The notes under the pieces are model-generated. The model made no database searches and was not told the DNA's origin. It saw nothing but the letters and a program-made list of their open reading frames with translations. 20,501 bases of DNA from positions 1 through 20,501 of the forward strand of contig JADJRE010000029.1 in the NCBI GenBank assembly GCA_016712375.1, written 5' to 3'. Position numbers and translations under genes: made by a program. Origin of the DNA: Rhodospirillales bacterium (GTDB lineage: Bacteria; Pseudomonadota; Alphaproteobacteria; Rhodospirillales; Defluviicoccaceae). The number at the start of each line of letters is the position of its first letter. Within the stretch, counting starts at the first letter, position 1. Below, piece after piece: positions 10,096-17,366 of this stretch.

Positions 10096-10593
10096 ATGCC
10101 GATCCGGCGCGAGCTGCGCAGCCTATATCCCGCGCACTGGGCCGACCTCAGCCGGCGTGTGCGCTTCGAGCGCGCCGGCGGCGTGTGCCAGGGCTGCGGC
10201 CGGCCGCACGGGCTCGCCCTGCGCTGCCTGCCGGACGGACGATGGTTCGATCCGGCACAGCGGACCTGGCGGGACGGGCGAGGTCGCATCGACCGCTGGC
10301 CCGACCTCGAACAGGCGGCGCGGATGCGGATGACGCGCGTCGTCCTCGCCGCGGCGCACCTGGATCATGATCCGACCAACAACCGCCTGCGCAATCTGCG
10401 CTGCCTCTGCCAACGCTGCCACATGCTGCACGATCGTCCGCATCACCTGGCGCAGCGGCGGATCACCTATTTGCTGCGCCGCGCCCGGGGCGACCTGTTC
10501 CTCGGGCCGTACCGGATCGGCGTTCCCGCGGCCCCGCTCGTGACCACCGAGAAAATCGCCGGTGACTTGCCCGGCAGAGTTTCTACAGTGTAG
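10096..10593 (+). CDS. HNH endonuclease-like protein
   Basis: Intact 165-residue protein. An N-terminal CQGCGRPHG (CxxC) and a later CLCQRCHMLHD (CxxCH) would bind zinc, and between them AAHLDHDPTNNRLRNL gives the His-Asp-His / Asn core of the HNH (beta-beta-alpha metal) nuclease fold. The basic C-terminus has LAQRRITYLLRRARGDL. It starts 5 bp after the resolvase stop and so probably shares its transcript. Proteins of this kind occur in phage and mobile regions; the target and role are unknown. Nuclease activity is inferred from motifs only. Confidence 0.72.
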   Translation: MPIRRELRSLYPAHWADLSRRVRFERAGGVCQGCGRPHGLALRCLPDGRWFDPAQRTWRDGRGRIDRWPDLEQAARMRMTRVVLAAAHLDHDPTNNRLRNLRCLCQRCHMLHDRPHHLAQRRITYLLRRARGDLFLGPYRIGVPAAPLVTTEKIAGDLPGRVSTV

Positions 10594-10668
10594 CTCCTGG
10601 TGTCTTGCGACGATCCCGCTGGTCGGGAGGACGACGCCCGGCATAAAGAGAGAGGATCGATCGAGACC

Positions 10669-11132
10669 ATGAATGCGTCGATGGAGCCGAGAGCGGCGAG
10701 ACGACACTTCTGCAGCTGACGTCCGAGATCGTCAGCGCCTACGTGGGCAACAACCCGGTACCGGCGACACAACTGCCCGAGCTCATCCGCAGCGTCGCCG
10801 CGGCGCTGGCGAACCGGGACGGCGCGGTGGCGCCGGAGAACGCCGAGCCACTGAAGCCGGCCGTGTCGATCCGCAAGTCGATCACGCCCGACCACATCGT
10901 CTGCCTGGAGGACGGCAGGAAGCTGAAGATGCTGAAGCGCCATCTGCGGACCACCTACGATATGTCGCCGCAGCAGTACCGCGAGAAGTGGGGATTGCCG
11001 GCCGACTACCCGATGGTGGCGCCGAACTACGCCGCGCAGCGCTCCGAGTTTGCCAAGCAGTTCGGCTTGGGCAGAACGGCGGCCGCAGCCACCGAGCAAC
11101 CGAAGCGACAGCGGTCGAACTCCCGGACATAG
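10669..11132 (+). CDS. mucR: MucR/Ros family transcriptional regulator (one frame break near the start)
   Basis: The main frame contains LLQLTSEIVSAYVGNNPVP, ITPDHIVCLEDGRKLKMLKR with HLRTTYDMSPQQYREKWGLP, and ADYPMVAPNYAAQRSEFAKQ, the core of MucR/Ros regulators (zinc-finger-like DNA-binding domain). The region before GTG 10743 is family-like (GETTLLQLTSEIVSAY) but has no in-frame ATG. ATG 10669, behind AGAGAGGA, joins this frame if one base is missing between about 10683 and 10700. The second zinc-ligand position has Thr where some members have His (RHLRTTY). Such proteins are broad regulators in alphaproteobacteria; this copy sits after resolvase and HNH genes and may be a mobile-element paralogue. 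Confidence 0.88.
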
Positions 11133-11216
11133 CGCCATCGTTTGCGCCTGTACCGGCCTCGCAGGCCTCACGCCGGGGTCGTCTTGCGAGGTCGGCCGCC
11201 CAGCCGGCCATTGGTA
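11080..11216 (+). repeat. Diverged direct repeat, copy 2 (3' end of mucR and beyond)
   Basis: Partner of 8565-8700; shared exact blocks are listed there. The similarity continues about 80 bp past the mucR stop (11130-11132) and into the antisense end of the DUF2442 gene, so it is not confined to the regulator's coding part. Confidence 0.6.
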
Positions 11217-11581
11217 CGGGCGGCTGCGGCTTTGGCGTCCGTTCGCACTCGGCCGCCGCGTTCGCCGAGGCGCGCTGCCATCCATCGCGCGGAGCCCAGG
11301 AGGCCCTCCAGCAGCGCCGGGAGGTACAAATCGGCGTCGATCTTCGGAAAGTGCAGGCCGAAGCCGGACGGGCTGATTTCGACGACGTCGAGGTCGGCCG
11401 GCTTCGCCGTTTCCAGCCCCTGGACGTCGCGCGGCGAGAACGTCACGTCCAGGCCGGTGCTCAGACTGACGACCATGCGGCCGATGCGACGATCATAGCG
11501 AGCCGCGACGGCCGTAGGGCCGGCAGCGCGGCGGCGTTCTGCGCGAGCGGTCGCCTGGTCGAACTCGTCATGTTGTTCCAT
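11168..11581 (-). CDS. DUF2442 domain protein
   Basis: Intact 137-residue protein. The middle reads IGRMVVSLSTGLDVTFSPRD, then PADLDVVEISPSGFGLHFP and IDADLYLPALLEGLLG with SARWMAARLG, as in DUF2442 proteins; the C-terminal AKAAAARTNGRLGGRPRK tail is also common in this family. The start ATG overlaps the end of the upstream DUF4160 frame by 14 bp, so the two are translationally linked. DUF4160/DUF2442 neighbours recur in bacterial genomes and have been proposed as toxin-antitoxin-like pairs. Which partner is toxic, if either, cannot be told from sequence. It is convergent with mucR, with 35 bp between the stops. Confidence 0.83.
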   Translation of the reverse strand: MEQHDEFDQATARAERRRAAGPTAVAARYDRRIGRMVVSLSTGLDVTFSPRDVQGLETAKPADLDVVEISPSGFGLHFPKIDADLYLPALLEGLLGSARWMAARLGERGGRVRTDAKAAAARTNGRLGGRPRKTTPA

Positions 11582-11815
11582 GGATCTGCTCCCATGCGCG
11601 GCAGAGGGTGATCATCTGGCCGGCCAGCTCGCCGACGATGCCGGCCACCTCCTGCCGCGAAAATCCGAAGTTCTCCCGCAGCTCGGGTGGGCCGTCCGGG
11701 CAGTGCAGGTTGAACACCGCTTGCAACCGCGACCGACGACATGGACGTGCGCCGGTCTGTGGTCGTTCGGGTAGATCACCGCACGCAGCCCGCCGATGCG
11801 GAGAACTGGAGGCAT
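11568..11815 (-). CDS. DUF4160 domain protein (one frame break)
   Basis: About 83 residues. The start, MPPVLRIGGLRAVIYPNDHR with PAHVHVVGRG, is the DUF4160 signature (NDH-x-P-x-HVHV). The literal frame then goes astray. Inserting one G near 11735, where AAGCGGTG would become AAGGCGGTG, restores VFNLHCPDGPPELRENFGFS, RQEVAGIVGELAGQMITLCR and AWEQIHGTT, ending at TGA 11570-11568. That continuation matches the rest of the family, so I read the gene as a single unit. Its 3' end overlaps the DUF2442 start by 14 bp. It is predicted to form a functional pair with DUF2442; biochemical role unknown. Confidence 0.78.
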
Positions 11816-11829
11816 CTGATCACTCTATC

Positions 11830-11853
11830 AAAAACCTAAGAGCTTGGGTTTTT
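11830..11853. promoter_or_regulatory. Inverted repeat upstream of the DUF4160-DUF2442 pair (operator or terminator)
   Basis: AAAAACCTAAG (11830-11840) and CTTGGGTTTTT (11843-11853) are nearly perfect inverted repeats (one G:T pair), 14 bp before the DUF4160 ATG on the minus strand. Toxin-antitoxin-like operons often repress themselves through such a palindrome, so an operator is plausible. With its T run the same sequence could act as a bidirectional terminator. The loop is very short, which favours a protein-binding site over an RNA hairpin. Confidence 0.45.
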
Positions 11854-11930
11854 TTGTTGGAAGGGAAAAGGCCTGCCGGCCCGCTCGGCCCCCGCCTGTT
11901 GCGTGGATTACCCCATGCGGGTGATATCGC

Positions 11931-11959
11931 TTGCAGCCCTTTGAGTGCCGGAGTAAAGT
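11931..11959 (+). promoter_or_regulatory. Possible promoter for the structured RNA candidate
   Basis: TTGCAG (11931-11936) and TAAAGT (11954-11959) are separated by 17 bp, the standard spacing for a housekeeping sigma promoter. The matches to consensus are only moderate. It would start a transcript at about 11966, just at the first hairpin of the downstream structured region. Confidence 0.3.
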
Positions 11960-11962
11960 CGT

Positions 11963-12110
11963 CGGCAATTCATGTTGCCGGTCCGGCGGCCGCGGTCGCT
12001 TGGTCGGCTGGGACAGCGTCCGCCCCCCCGGCGCTGTCCACGGGGCAGCGCCCGCCCCCCACAGCGCTGCCAGCAAACCCCCGCCCGATCCCTCGGCGGG
12101 GGTTTCGCTT
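11963..12110 (+). ncRNA. Candidate structured small RNA with tandem C-rich-loop hairpins
   Basis: Four hairpins lie in a row: CGGCAA/TTGCCG (11963-11980); GGACAGCG/CGCTGTCC (12011-12018 and 12032-12039); GGCAGCGC/GCGCTGCC (12044-12051 and 12064-12071); and an 11-bp GC-rich stem (12075-12085 and 12095-12105) followed by TTTCGCTTT. The second and third hairpins are near-repeats of one another with the same loop core CCGCCCCCC. With the weak promoter just upstream, this would give a transcript of about 145 nt. C-rich loops could pair with ribosome-binding sites, as in known alphaproteobacterial small RNAs, but that is inference. No coding gene is supported in the stretch. Confidence 0.4.
12075..12110 (+). 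terminator. Rho-independent terminator-like hairpin
   Basis: AAACCCCCGCC (12075-12085) pairs perfectly with GGCGGGGGTTT (12095-12105) around a 9-nt loop, followed by CGCTTT. It is a strong stem with a moderate T run, reading on the + strand. It would end the candidate small RNA; no protein gene ends just before it. Confidence 0.6.
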
Positions 12111-12525
12111 TAACCAAAACTCGGTGCGAGGCAGAATTCTCACCATCCGATCATGATCGCTGCCCGGCGATCCGCCACCGTCGCACGATGAAAGAAGCAG
12201 ACACCGGGGGCGGCGGGGTGCGACGGTCGGCACTGGTGACTTCGGCTGCTCTCCGTCGTTCGCTTTCAGGCGTCGCAGCATCGACGCACCGTGCACAAGC
12301 GGACACTGCGGGTGGCGGGAAGCCGACGCTCCCGCCGGCCGAAGCAGCCGGAGTCCGGTGGTCGCTATCGGCACCCCCATCGCCCTCGTGCGCGTTGAAA
12401 ATCGTGGACACGGAAAGTCAGCCCGCAAGCCGGCTGATGCAGCCGAAGGCTGCAGAGAGTGAGATTGCCGACGGGGATCCAATGCCGTCCGCCATTCCGG
12501 CGACGAGGACGTTGGCTTGCATCGA
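12111..12525. other. Gene-poor stretch left of the IS remnant
   Basis: No recognisable gene. Open frames on both strands are low-complexity and lack family motifs. The composition looks like decayed intergenic or mobile DNA. The deleted 5' part and left end of the IS3-like element should lie here but are not seen. Confidence 0.45.
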
Positions 12526-12765
12526 AGGGGCTTCGCCGACGGCCGTGACGCGCGGGCCGGGATCGCCGCCTGGATCGGCTTCTACAACGGGCGACGTCCC
12601 CATCAGGCGCTGGCCGGGCGCACCCCGATGGCAGTCTGGCGCGAGGGCGTCGGCGGCGCCCTGTCCGGCAACGCCGTGGACATGACGCTGCGCTTGGACG
12701 ACGCTGCCGCGTCGCCCACATGCCCACCGCGACCACAACAGCAACAGACGCCTCGCGTGGCGTGA
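12526..12765 (+). pseudogene. IS3-family transposase OrfB, C-terminal fragment
   Basis: The frame reads DGRDARAGIAAWIGFYNGRR then PHQALAGRTPMAVWREG, followed by VDMTLRLDDAAASPTCP and a Gln-rich tail to TGA 12763-12765. This is the end of the DDE integrase core of IS3-group OrfB proteins (FYNxxRPHQALxxxTP motif). The first two catalytic acidic residues and everything before are absent, so it cannot be active. The region just upstream (MHRRGF) does not resemble a transposase start. Confidence 0.85.
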
Positions 12766-12840
12766 TCGAAGAGGTCGGAGCCGGCCAGCTTTCCAATCAG
12801 AAACGACGATCCAGTGGTCCCACCGACGGGGTCCACCTCA
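12526..12840 (+). mobile_element. IS3-family insertion sequence, 3' remnant with right end
   Basis: It contains the last ~80 codons of an orfB transposase and a right terminus ending ...GTCCACCTCA at 12840. IS3-family elements end in CA, and the reverse reading, TGAGGTGGACCCCGTC, looks like such an inverted repeat. Immediately after, at 12841, the sequence is the interior of a DUF5131 gene on the opposite strand, so 12840/12841 is a precise insertion junction. The left terminus and most of the transposase are missing. Confidence 0.75.
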
Positions 12841-12897
12841 GCCCGTCACCGGGTTCCACGTCGCATCTGTCCACTCAATGGAACTCCCGTCAGCCAT
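12841..12897 (-). pseudogene. DUF5131 (phage Gp37/Gp68-like) gene, first 19 codons, cut by IS element
   Basis: From ATG 12897 the minus strand reads MADGSSIEWTDATWNPVTG, the typical N-terminus of DUF5131 proteins, and then hits the IS terminus, whose TGA closes the frame at once. The three-cysteine motif that normally follows (GCTK...CxxCYA) is gone. A good ribosome site (GGATGAGGAGAGG) and a perfect alphaproteobacterial LexA box remain upstream. A fuller homologue with the same opening lies at 18031-18787. Confidence 0.85.
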
Positions 12898-12931
12898 GCC
12901 GGCGCCTCTCCTCATCCGACCATAGCACACG

Positions 12932-12946
12932 GAACATATTGGGAAC
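12932..12946 (-). promoter_or_regulatory. LexA box (SOS operator) upstream of the truncated DUF5131 gene
   Basis: On the minus strand this is GTTC-N7-GTTC exactly, the LexA recognition pattern described for alphaproteobacteria, placed 35 bp before the DUF5131 ATG. TATGGT about 9 bp downstream of the box could be the -10 element, so a bound LexA would block the promoter. Confidence 0.75.
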
Positions 12947-12994
12947 ATGCGTCCTGAATGTCTCGGTAGTCCGCGGCTCGCGCGCCTGCGCCGT

Positions 12995-15552
12995 TCATCC
13001 GCCAACCGCGCCAGCGGTCGCGCGCACCGCCGGTTGAACCGCCGCCCGAACCTCGTCGTAAACAGCGATCCCGGACCCCACCCCGGTTTCGAGGCTGATC
13101 GCGACAGCGTACGGGACCCGATCGTCGAGTGCGCCGGTCTGGGCACGACAGGCAACGCGAAGCCTCAGTATACCGCCATCCAAAAATGCAACCGCGCTCT
13201 CCCCCTCGAATATGCAGTGGAAGAGAGTCCCCCGATTGATAGCGTAGTGCGTCGGTTGACCCGAGGCGCGCTCGACCGCGAGCGAGTAGCCCTTGTCACC
13301 GCCGGGAAGGAGCTCAAGCGTCGCGGAGCGGTATTGTTGGTGTCGCGCGTTGACCGGCGTGAGCCACGCCATCGTCATTGTCAGCCGTCGCGCCTCCGTC
13401 GAGCCTTCGATAGAAGGCGGCAGCGGGATGTCGAATTCATCTTGGGTGTCCTGCTCGATGTCACCGAATGCGAAGAGCGTCGCTCGTTCGGCCGTGCAGT
13501 CGAGCACACGGTTAATCTCAGGACGACCGTAGCCGAGGAAGCGCGAGATGTTGTCGCGGTGGCGCTGCCAATCCCTTCCGGCAGGTCCGAACGCCTCGTC
13601 CAGCCTGGCTCCAGCCTTGCCCCAGGTCGCGCCGTGAACGAGCAAGGCCTTCAGCAGCACGGCCGCATGCGTACGCGGGATGTCGTATCCGGCTTCGATC
13701 AGCGGAGTCGCAGATCCGCACTGCCGACCGGAGTCAGGAGCGCCGTAGCGTTGCTGGAGCCGACGGTGCGACGCTGGAAATCTAACCTGCCCGTAGCACC
13801 CGTATCGGGCGCCGCCGACATTTGGCCTGCATAGCTCCCGCCCGGATCAACCGCGAGCCAGACATGCCCGTCGTCTTCCGCCGCACGGACCAGCTCACGG
13901 CCGCCATCAAACAGGACGTCGGGCTTGACCGTCTGACGAAAACCCAGACCGACGCCCGAGCTGACGTTCGGCATCCCGCCGTTCGGGAACGGATCCTTGA
14001 GGTGGAACGGGTCGGGCGCCGCCGCGAACTCGTCCGCGTGCCAAGCGCCGACGGCTATGGCGTTGAAACCTTCGGCCGGCGACAAAAGCGACCGCATCGC
14101 CTTTTCAGAGTTGAGCGCCGCAATGATGGCCGCCTCTCGCTGCTCCGGCGTCGCCGCCGCCCATTCCGCCGTCGTGGCGAAGTTGCGGATCGGCAGCCAG
14201 CGCCTGACGTTGCCGGCGCTGATGAGGAAGAGGACCTTATAACGGAAGGACAGCCAGTCCATCAGCCGCGCCCACGGGCTAATCCGGCCGGCATAAGGCC
14301 GATTGAGGTCGCCGACCGAGAGGTTGATCACCACGACTGTCGGCGCGGACGCGGGCTCGCGGCCATCGCCCTCCAGCAATCGCCGGACCGCCAAGTAGAC
14401 GACATCGAGCGGCAGCCGGTCGGGTGGCGTCGTCTCCGCGTTGTTGGCCGCGTCGTAGATCATCACCGGCCTGACGTAAAGCGGCCGCGGAGCGGCCCCG
14501 CCAGCCCGCAGATCGCCGTGCAAGATGAGCGACGCCATGCTCGTGCCGGGAGCGCTTCGCGGCTGGGGTTCGTGCGGCGAAGTCATCGGGATCGTCCAGG
14601 ATAAGGCGCCCGGCCAGACGCGCTGGTGGTTGGCTACCGGGACGCCGTCCAGCAGCGCCGCGATCGGATCGCCCGTGGGGGCAGCCGCAGCTGCCGCCGC
14701 CACGGCCTCGCCCGCTTCGTCTGGCTCGGCGACTGAGGCGACCGACTGCGGCCGTAGATACATGATGTCGTCCAGTCGGGCGAGCGCCACGTCGGGGTGC
14801 TCAATGAGCTCTCTCACCCGTTCCGGTGGCAGGTCGACCAGCACACCGTGATATCGGATCGGCTCCGATGATCGCCGAAGAAACCACCTGACCGCCAAGC
14901 TCGGCGAGTTGGCCTTGAACGTCGCCGATCGCCCGCGCACGACGTTCAGCGCCTCCGTGGAACCATCTCGACCTCAAACCGGACTAGGTCGTCCGGCCGT
15001 TTTGGCGGATTGCGCTTTCACGCCAGTATTCGAGCGTTTCGGGGAGAACGCGGTCCTGCGGCCCGGCGCGCGGTCCCGCAGCATGTCGAACAGCGTACCC
15101 CGAAGGCCGAAACCCCAAGCCCTGGCTGATTAAGCCATTTTGGCGGTACAGATCCCAAAGTCTGAGGATCTCCCTTCATTGCGCGCATGTCGGGCATCGC
15201 CATGTAAAAAGCCGACCGCCAACTGGCTTGTCGCTGCGAACCTGCTCGCCCTTTCCCGGTCTGCACGCCGTAGAAGTCATCGTCAGGCTCAATCTCGACG
15301 TCATCCTCCAGCAGGAATTCGAGGCCGTGGATGCGTCCGACTTGACTATAGAAGTCCGCCAAAGACCCGGCGACCTCGAACACAAGGGCGCGCTCGGGCG
15401 CGATCCCGTCAGGGTCGGCGCGCAGTGTCATCGCCGCCTGAGCCGCAGGGCTGCGCCGCGACGTTCCTCAGTCGGTCGAGCTGCGGCCCCAGGAGCTGCG
15501 ATTGCCTCCCGAAGCCGGGCTTGGCGATCTTCGCGTTGGGGTCGACAGGCAC
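12995..15552 (-). CDS. ietS: Subtilisin-like (S8) serine protease, IetS-like (frame-broken)
   Basis: About 850 residues, transcribed after the AAA+ ATPase. From GTG 15552 it reads VPVDPNAKIAKPGFGRQSQL and LGPQLDRLRNVAAQ, then SLADFYSQVGRIHGLEFLLE, GQLAELGGQVVSSAIIGAD and VLVDLPPERVRELIEHPDVA. The catalytic domain contains PIAALLDGVPVANH (Asp), GTSMASLILHGDL (where His is expected just before Gly), TVVVINLSVGDLN, LISAGN (oxyanion Asn) and GSSNATAL (Ser). The C-terminal part after about 13700 (HAAVLLKALLVHGATWG ... RFLGYGRPEINRVLDC) ends at 12995. Breaks occur near 15420, 15000-15080, 14850, 14620, 14550 and 13720. In pTiC58 the related IetS is the toxin of a stability/incompatibility pair with IetA. 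The start is uncertain. Confidence 0.82.
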
Positions 15553-15573
15553 GGGTGCCCGTTTTCGCGCTCG

Positions 15574-16694
15574 TTACAACTGGCTGTCGAATCTGTAGGA
15601 GGTCGCTCCGCCACGTTTCTCGCTCTTCTTCTTGTCTGGTGCGGTCACCCGGGATCGCCACTCGCAACTCGCTCGACAATCTCGCTGGGGCGGCCTCTCC
15701 AAGTGACAAGACGAAGCGGCGAAGGATGTTCGTGCAGAAGTCTTCGACCTCGGCGAGGCTGGACCCGCGCAATGCGCGGGCGAGCTGGTCCGGCGATCTG
15801 CCGAGGTCGCCCGGCAGTGGTCGGGCATGGAAATAGCTCGCGATGAAGTTGGCAATCTGCCGCTCTCCCGGCGCAGGAAGGTCGAGGCGGAGCTGAAAGC
15901 GCCGCCAGGCGGCTCGGTCCAACAGCTCTGAGTGGTTCGTCGCCGCCGCGATGATGGTCCAACTCGGCAGGTCGTCCATCTGGAGGAGAAGCGAGCTTAC
16001 CACGCGCTTGATCTCTCCGGTCTCGTGGATGTCGCCGCGTTCCTTGCCGACCACGTCGAACTCGTCGAAGAAAAGCACGCTTCGGGTTGTTCGCGCATAG
16101 TCGAACACTCGCCGAAGCCGGCTCGCCGTCTCCCCGAGGAAACTTCCGATCACCGCCTCGTAGCGCACTGTGAGCAAGGGGACGCTGAGCGCCTCGGCGA
16201 TCGCCTCGGCGAGTGACGTCTTCCCGTTGCCCGGCGGACCGGCGAGGAGCACGCGGTGGCGTGGCTCAAGGCCGTGCGAGCGAAGCACGTCTGCGCGGCG
16301 CTGCTCGTCGATCAGCGCCTCGCACGCGTCGCGGGTAATCGGTGGCAGCAGCAGGTCCGAAAGTCGCCTCTGCGGCATACGATCGACGAACAGGTCACGC
16401 GTCGAGGGGCCTCTTGAGATAGCTTCCTGCGCCAGCGGCGGCGCGGCAGACTGACCACCATTGGCATTGCTCCGCAGCGCGCCAGCCAGGCGGTCAGCCA
16501 GGACGTGGTGCTGCTTCGCCTTCTCATCCGCGATCAGCGCCTCAGTTGAGGTGCGTGCGAGGTGGCGGTCGCCGGTCGCGCCCGCCTTCACCAAGGCCAC
16601 TAGGAGATCACTACGCGCCATCCGCTTCTTCTTTTCGCCGGGCTTGCCGGCTTTGCCTACACCTTCGGAGCTCGTCGTCCGGGCGCTGCGTCAT
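15574..16694 (-). CDS. ietA: AAA+ ATPase, IetA-like (frame-broken at both ends)
   Basis: The central frame is MARSDLLVALVKAGATGDRH... with Walker A LLAGPPGNGKTSLAEAIA, Walker B VLFFDEFD, sensor-1 AAATNHSELLD and arginine-finger RRFQLRLDLP. This is a single-AAA-module ATPase of about 370 residues. Near 15650 the family frame shifts and ends RVTAPDKKKSEKRGG...SYRFDSQL at TAA 15576-15574; the literal frame runs on to 15428 over the protease start. At the 5' end ATG 16621 is usable, but ATG 16694 overlaps the resolvase TGA (ATGA) and gives MTQRPDDELRR before a shift into GKAGKPGEKKKRMARS, so I favour 16694. It pairs with the protease as in IetAS, where the ATPase is the antitoxin; chaperone-like control of the protease is inference. 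Confidence 0.85.
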
Positions 16695-17329
16695 CCGGCC
16701 CGAACAAGTCCACGTCCCACCTCTCCGTTGCTTCTTGGCAACTGACCCATGCAACGCTTTATGCAGTGGCGATCGGTGGACGCCCAGAGTTCTCGCGACC
16801 TCAGGAAACCGTCGACTCCGGGGTCTTTTAGTAGTCGCTCAGAGCCACCCGCAGCTTCCTCTGCACTGCGCTTGGGTGGGCGTCCACCTTTGCGCCCTCG
16901 CGCTCTCGCCGCAGCGAGGCCCGCGATCGTTCGCTCTCGGATTAACTCCCGTTCGAACTGCGCTAGAGCGCCAAACAAATGGAAGATCAGCCGCCCGTTG
17001 GGCGTGGAAGTATCTATCCCCTCCGTCAGGCTGCGCAGCCCTACACCGTCGGTCTCCCTCTGCACGATCTCGATCAGGTGCGGTAGCGACCGGCCGAGCC
17101 GGTCGAGCCGCCGCACCACAAGAGTATCACCGCGACGCGTATGGCTCAGAGCCTCCGCCAAGACGGGCCGCTCGGAGGAAGCGCCCGACGCATGCTCCGA
17201 GAAAGTGCGCCCGCACCCTGCCTGCCGCAGAGCATCGAGTTGCAGCCGGATCGTCTGGTCTTCATTTGAACCTCGCGCATAGCCAAGCAGGCATCCGGAC
17301 GGGACGACCCACTGGTACGCCGTCAGCAT
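16691..17329 (-). CDS. Serine recombinase, resolvase family (frame-broken near the 3' end)
   Basis: A second small serine recombinase. LLGYARGSNEDQTIRLQLDA keeps the nucleophilic Ser although the usual VST reads GSN. It continues GASSERPVLAEAL, TLVVRRLDRLGRSLPHLIEI, GRLIFHLFGALAQFERELIR, ERTIAGLAAARARGRKGGRP. The DNA-binding helix-turn-helix, EVARTLGVHRSPLHKALHG, is in the next frame (break near 16805), and a second shift returns to the first frame before TGA 16691-16693. That stop overlaps an ATG for the AAA+ gene, which suggests an operon of resolvase, ATPase and protease. The ATG 17329 adds about 15 residues before the family start, so the true start may lie a little downstream. Confidence 0.85.
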   Translation of the reverse strand: MLTAYQWVVPSGCLLGYARGSNEDQTIRLQLDALRQAGCGRTFSEHASGASSERPVLAEALSHTRRGDTLVVRRLDRLGRSLPHLIEIVQRETDGVGLRSLTEGIDTSTPNGRLIFHLFGALAQFERELIRERTIAGLAAARARGRKGGRPPKRSAEEAAGGSERLLKDPGVDGFLRSRELWASTDRHCIKRCMGQLPRSNGEVGRGLVRAG

Positions 17330-17366
17330 GTCGGAAAAAGATAGCAGGAGCCTGGTTTCCGCGACA
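17329..17366. repeat. 38-bp spaced palindrome at the resolvase 2 start (possible res subsite)
   Basis: TGTCGGAAA at 17329-17337 faces TTTCCGCGACA ending at 17366; outer arms TGTC/GACA are perfect and the next bases pair with a small bulge. It touches the resolvase ATG, and its total length is the same as that of the palindrome before resolvase 1. TGTC...GACA ends are common in Tn3-type resolution sites. Function is inferred from position and symmetry only. Confidence 0.4.

Noticed and set aside
11142..11611. Plus-strand frames opposite DUF2442
   Set aside because: DUF2442 on the minus strand has clear family features; the plus frames are low-complexity.
11860..12110. CRISPR-like repetition of C-rich hairpins
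   Set aside because: Only two units, no regular spacers and no cas genes in the window; better explained as tandem RNA hairpins.
12947..13834. 295-codon plus-strand open frame
   Set aside because: Antisense to the conserved C-terminal part of the protease; no motif of its own.
13699..14940. Taking GTG 14940 as the protease start
   Set aside because: Family-like sequence (QLAELGGQVVSSAIIGAD, SLADFYSQVGRIHGLEF) continues upstream in other frames to about 15552.
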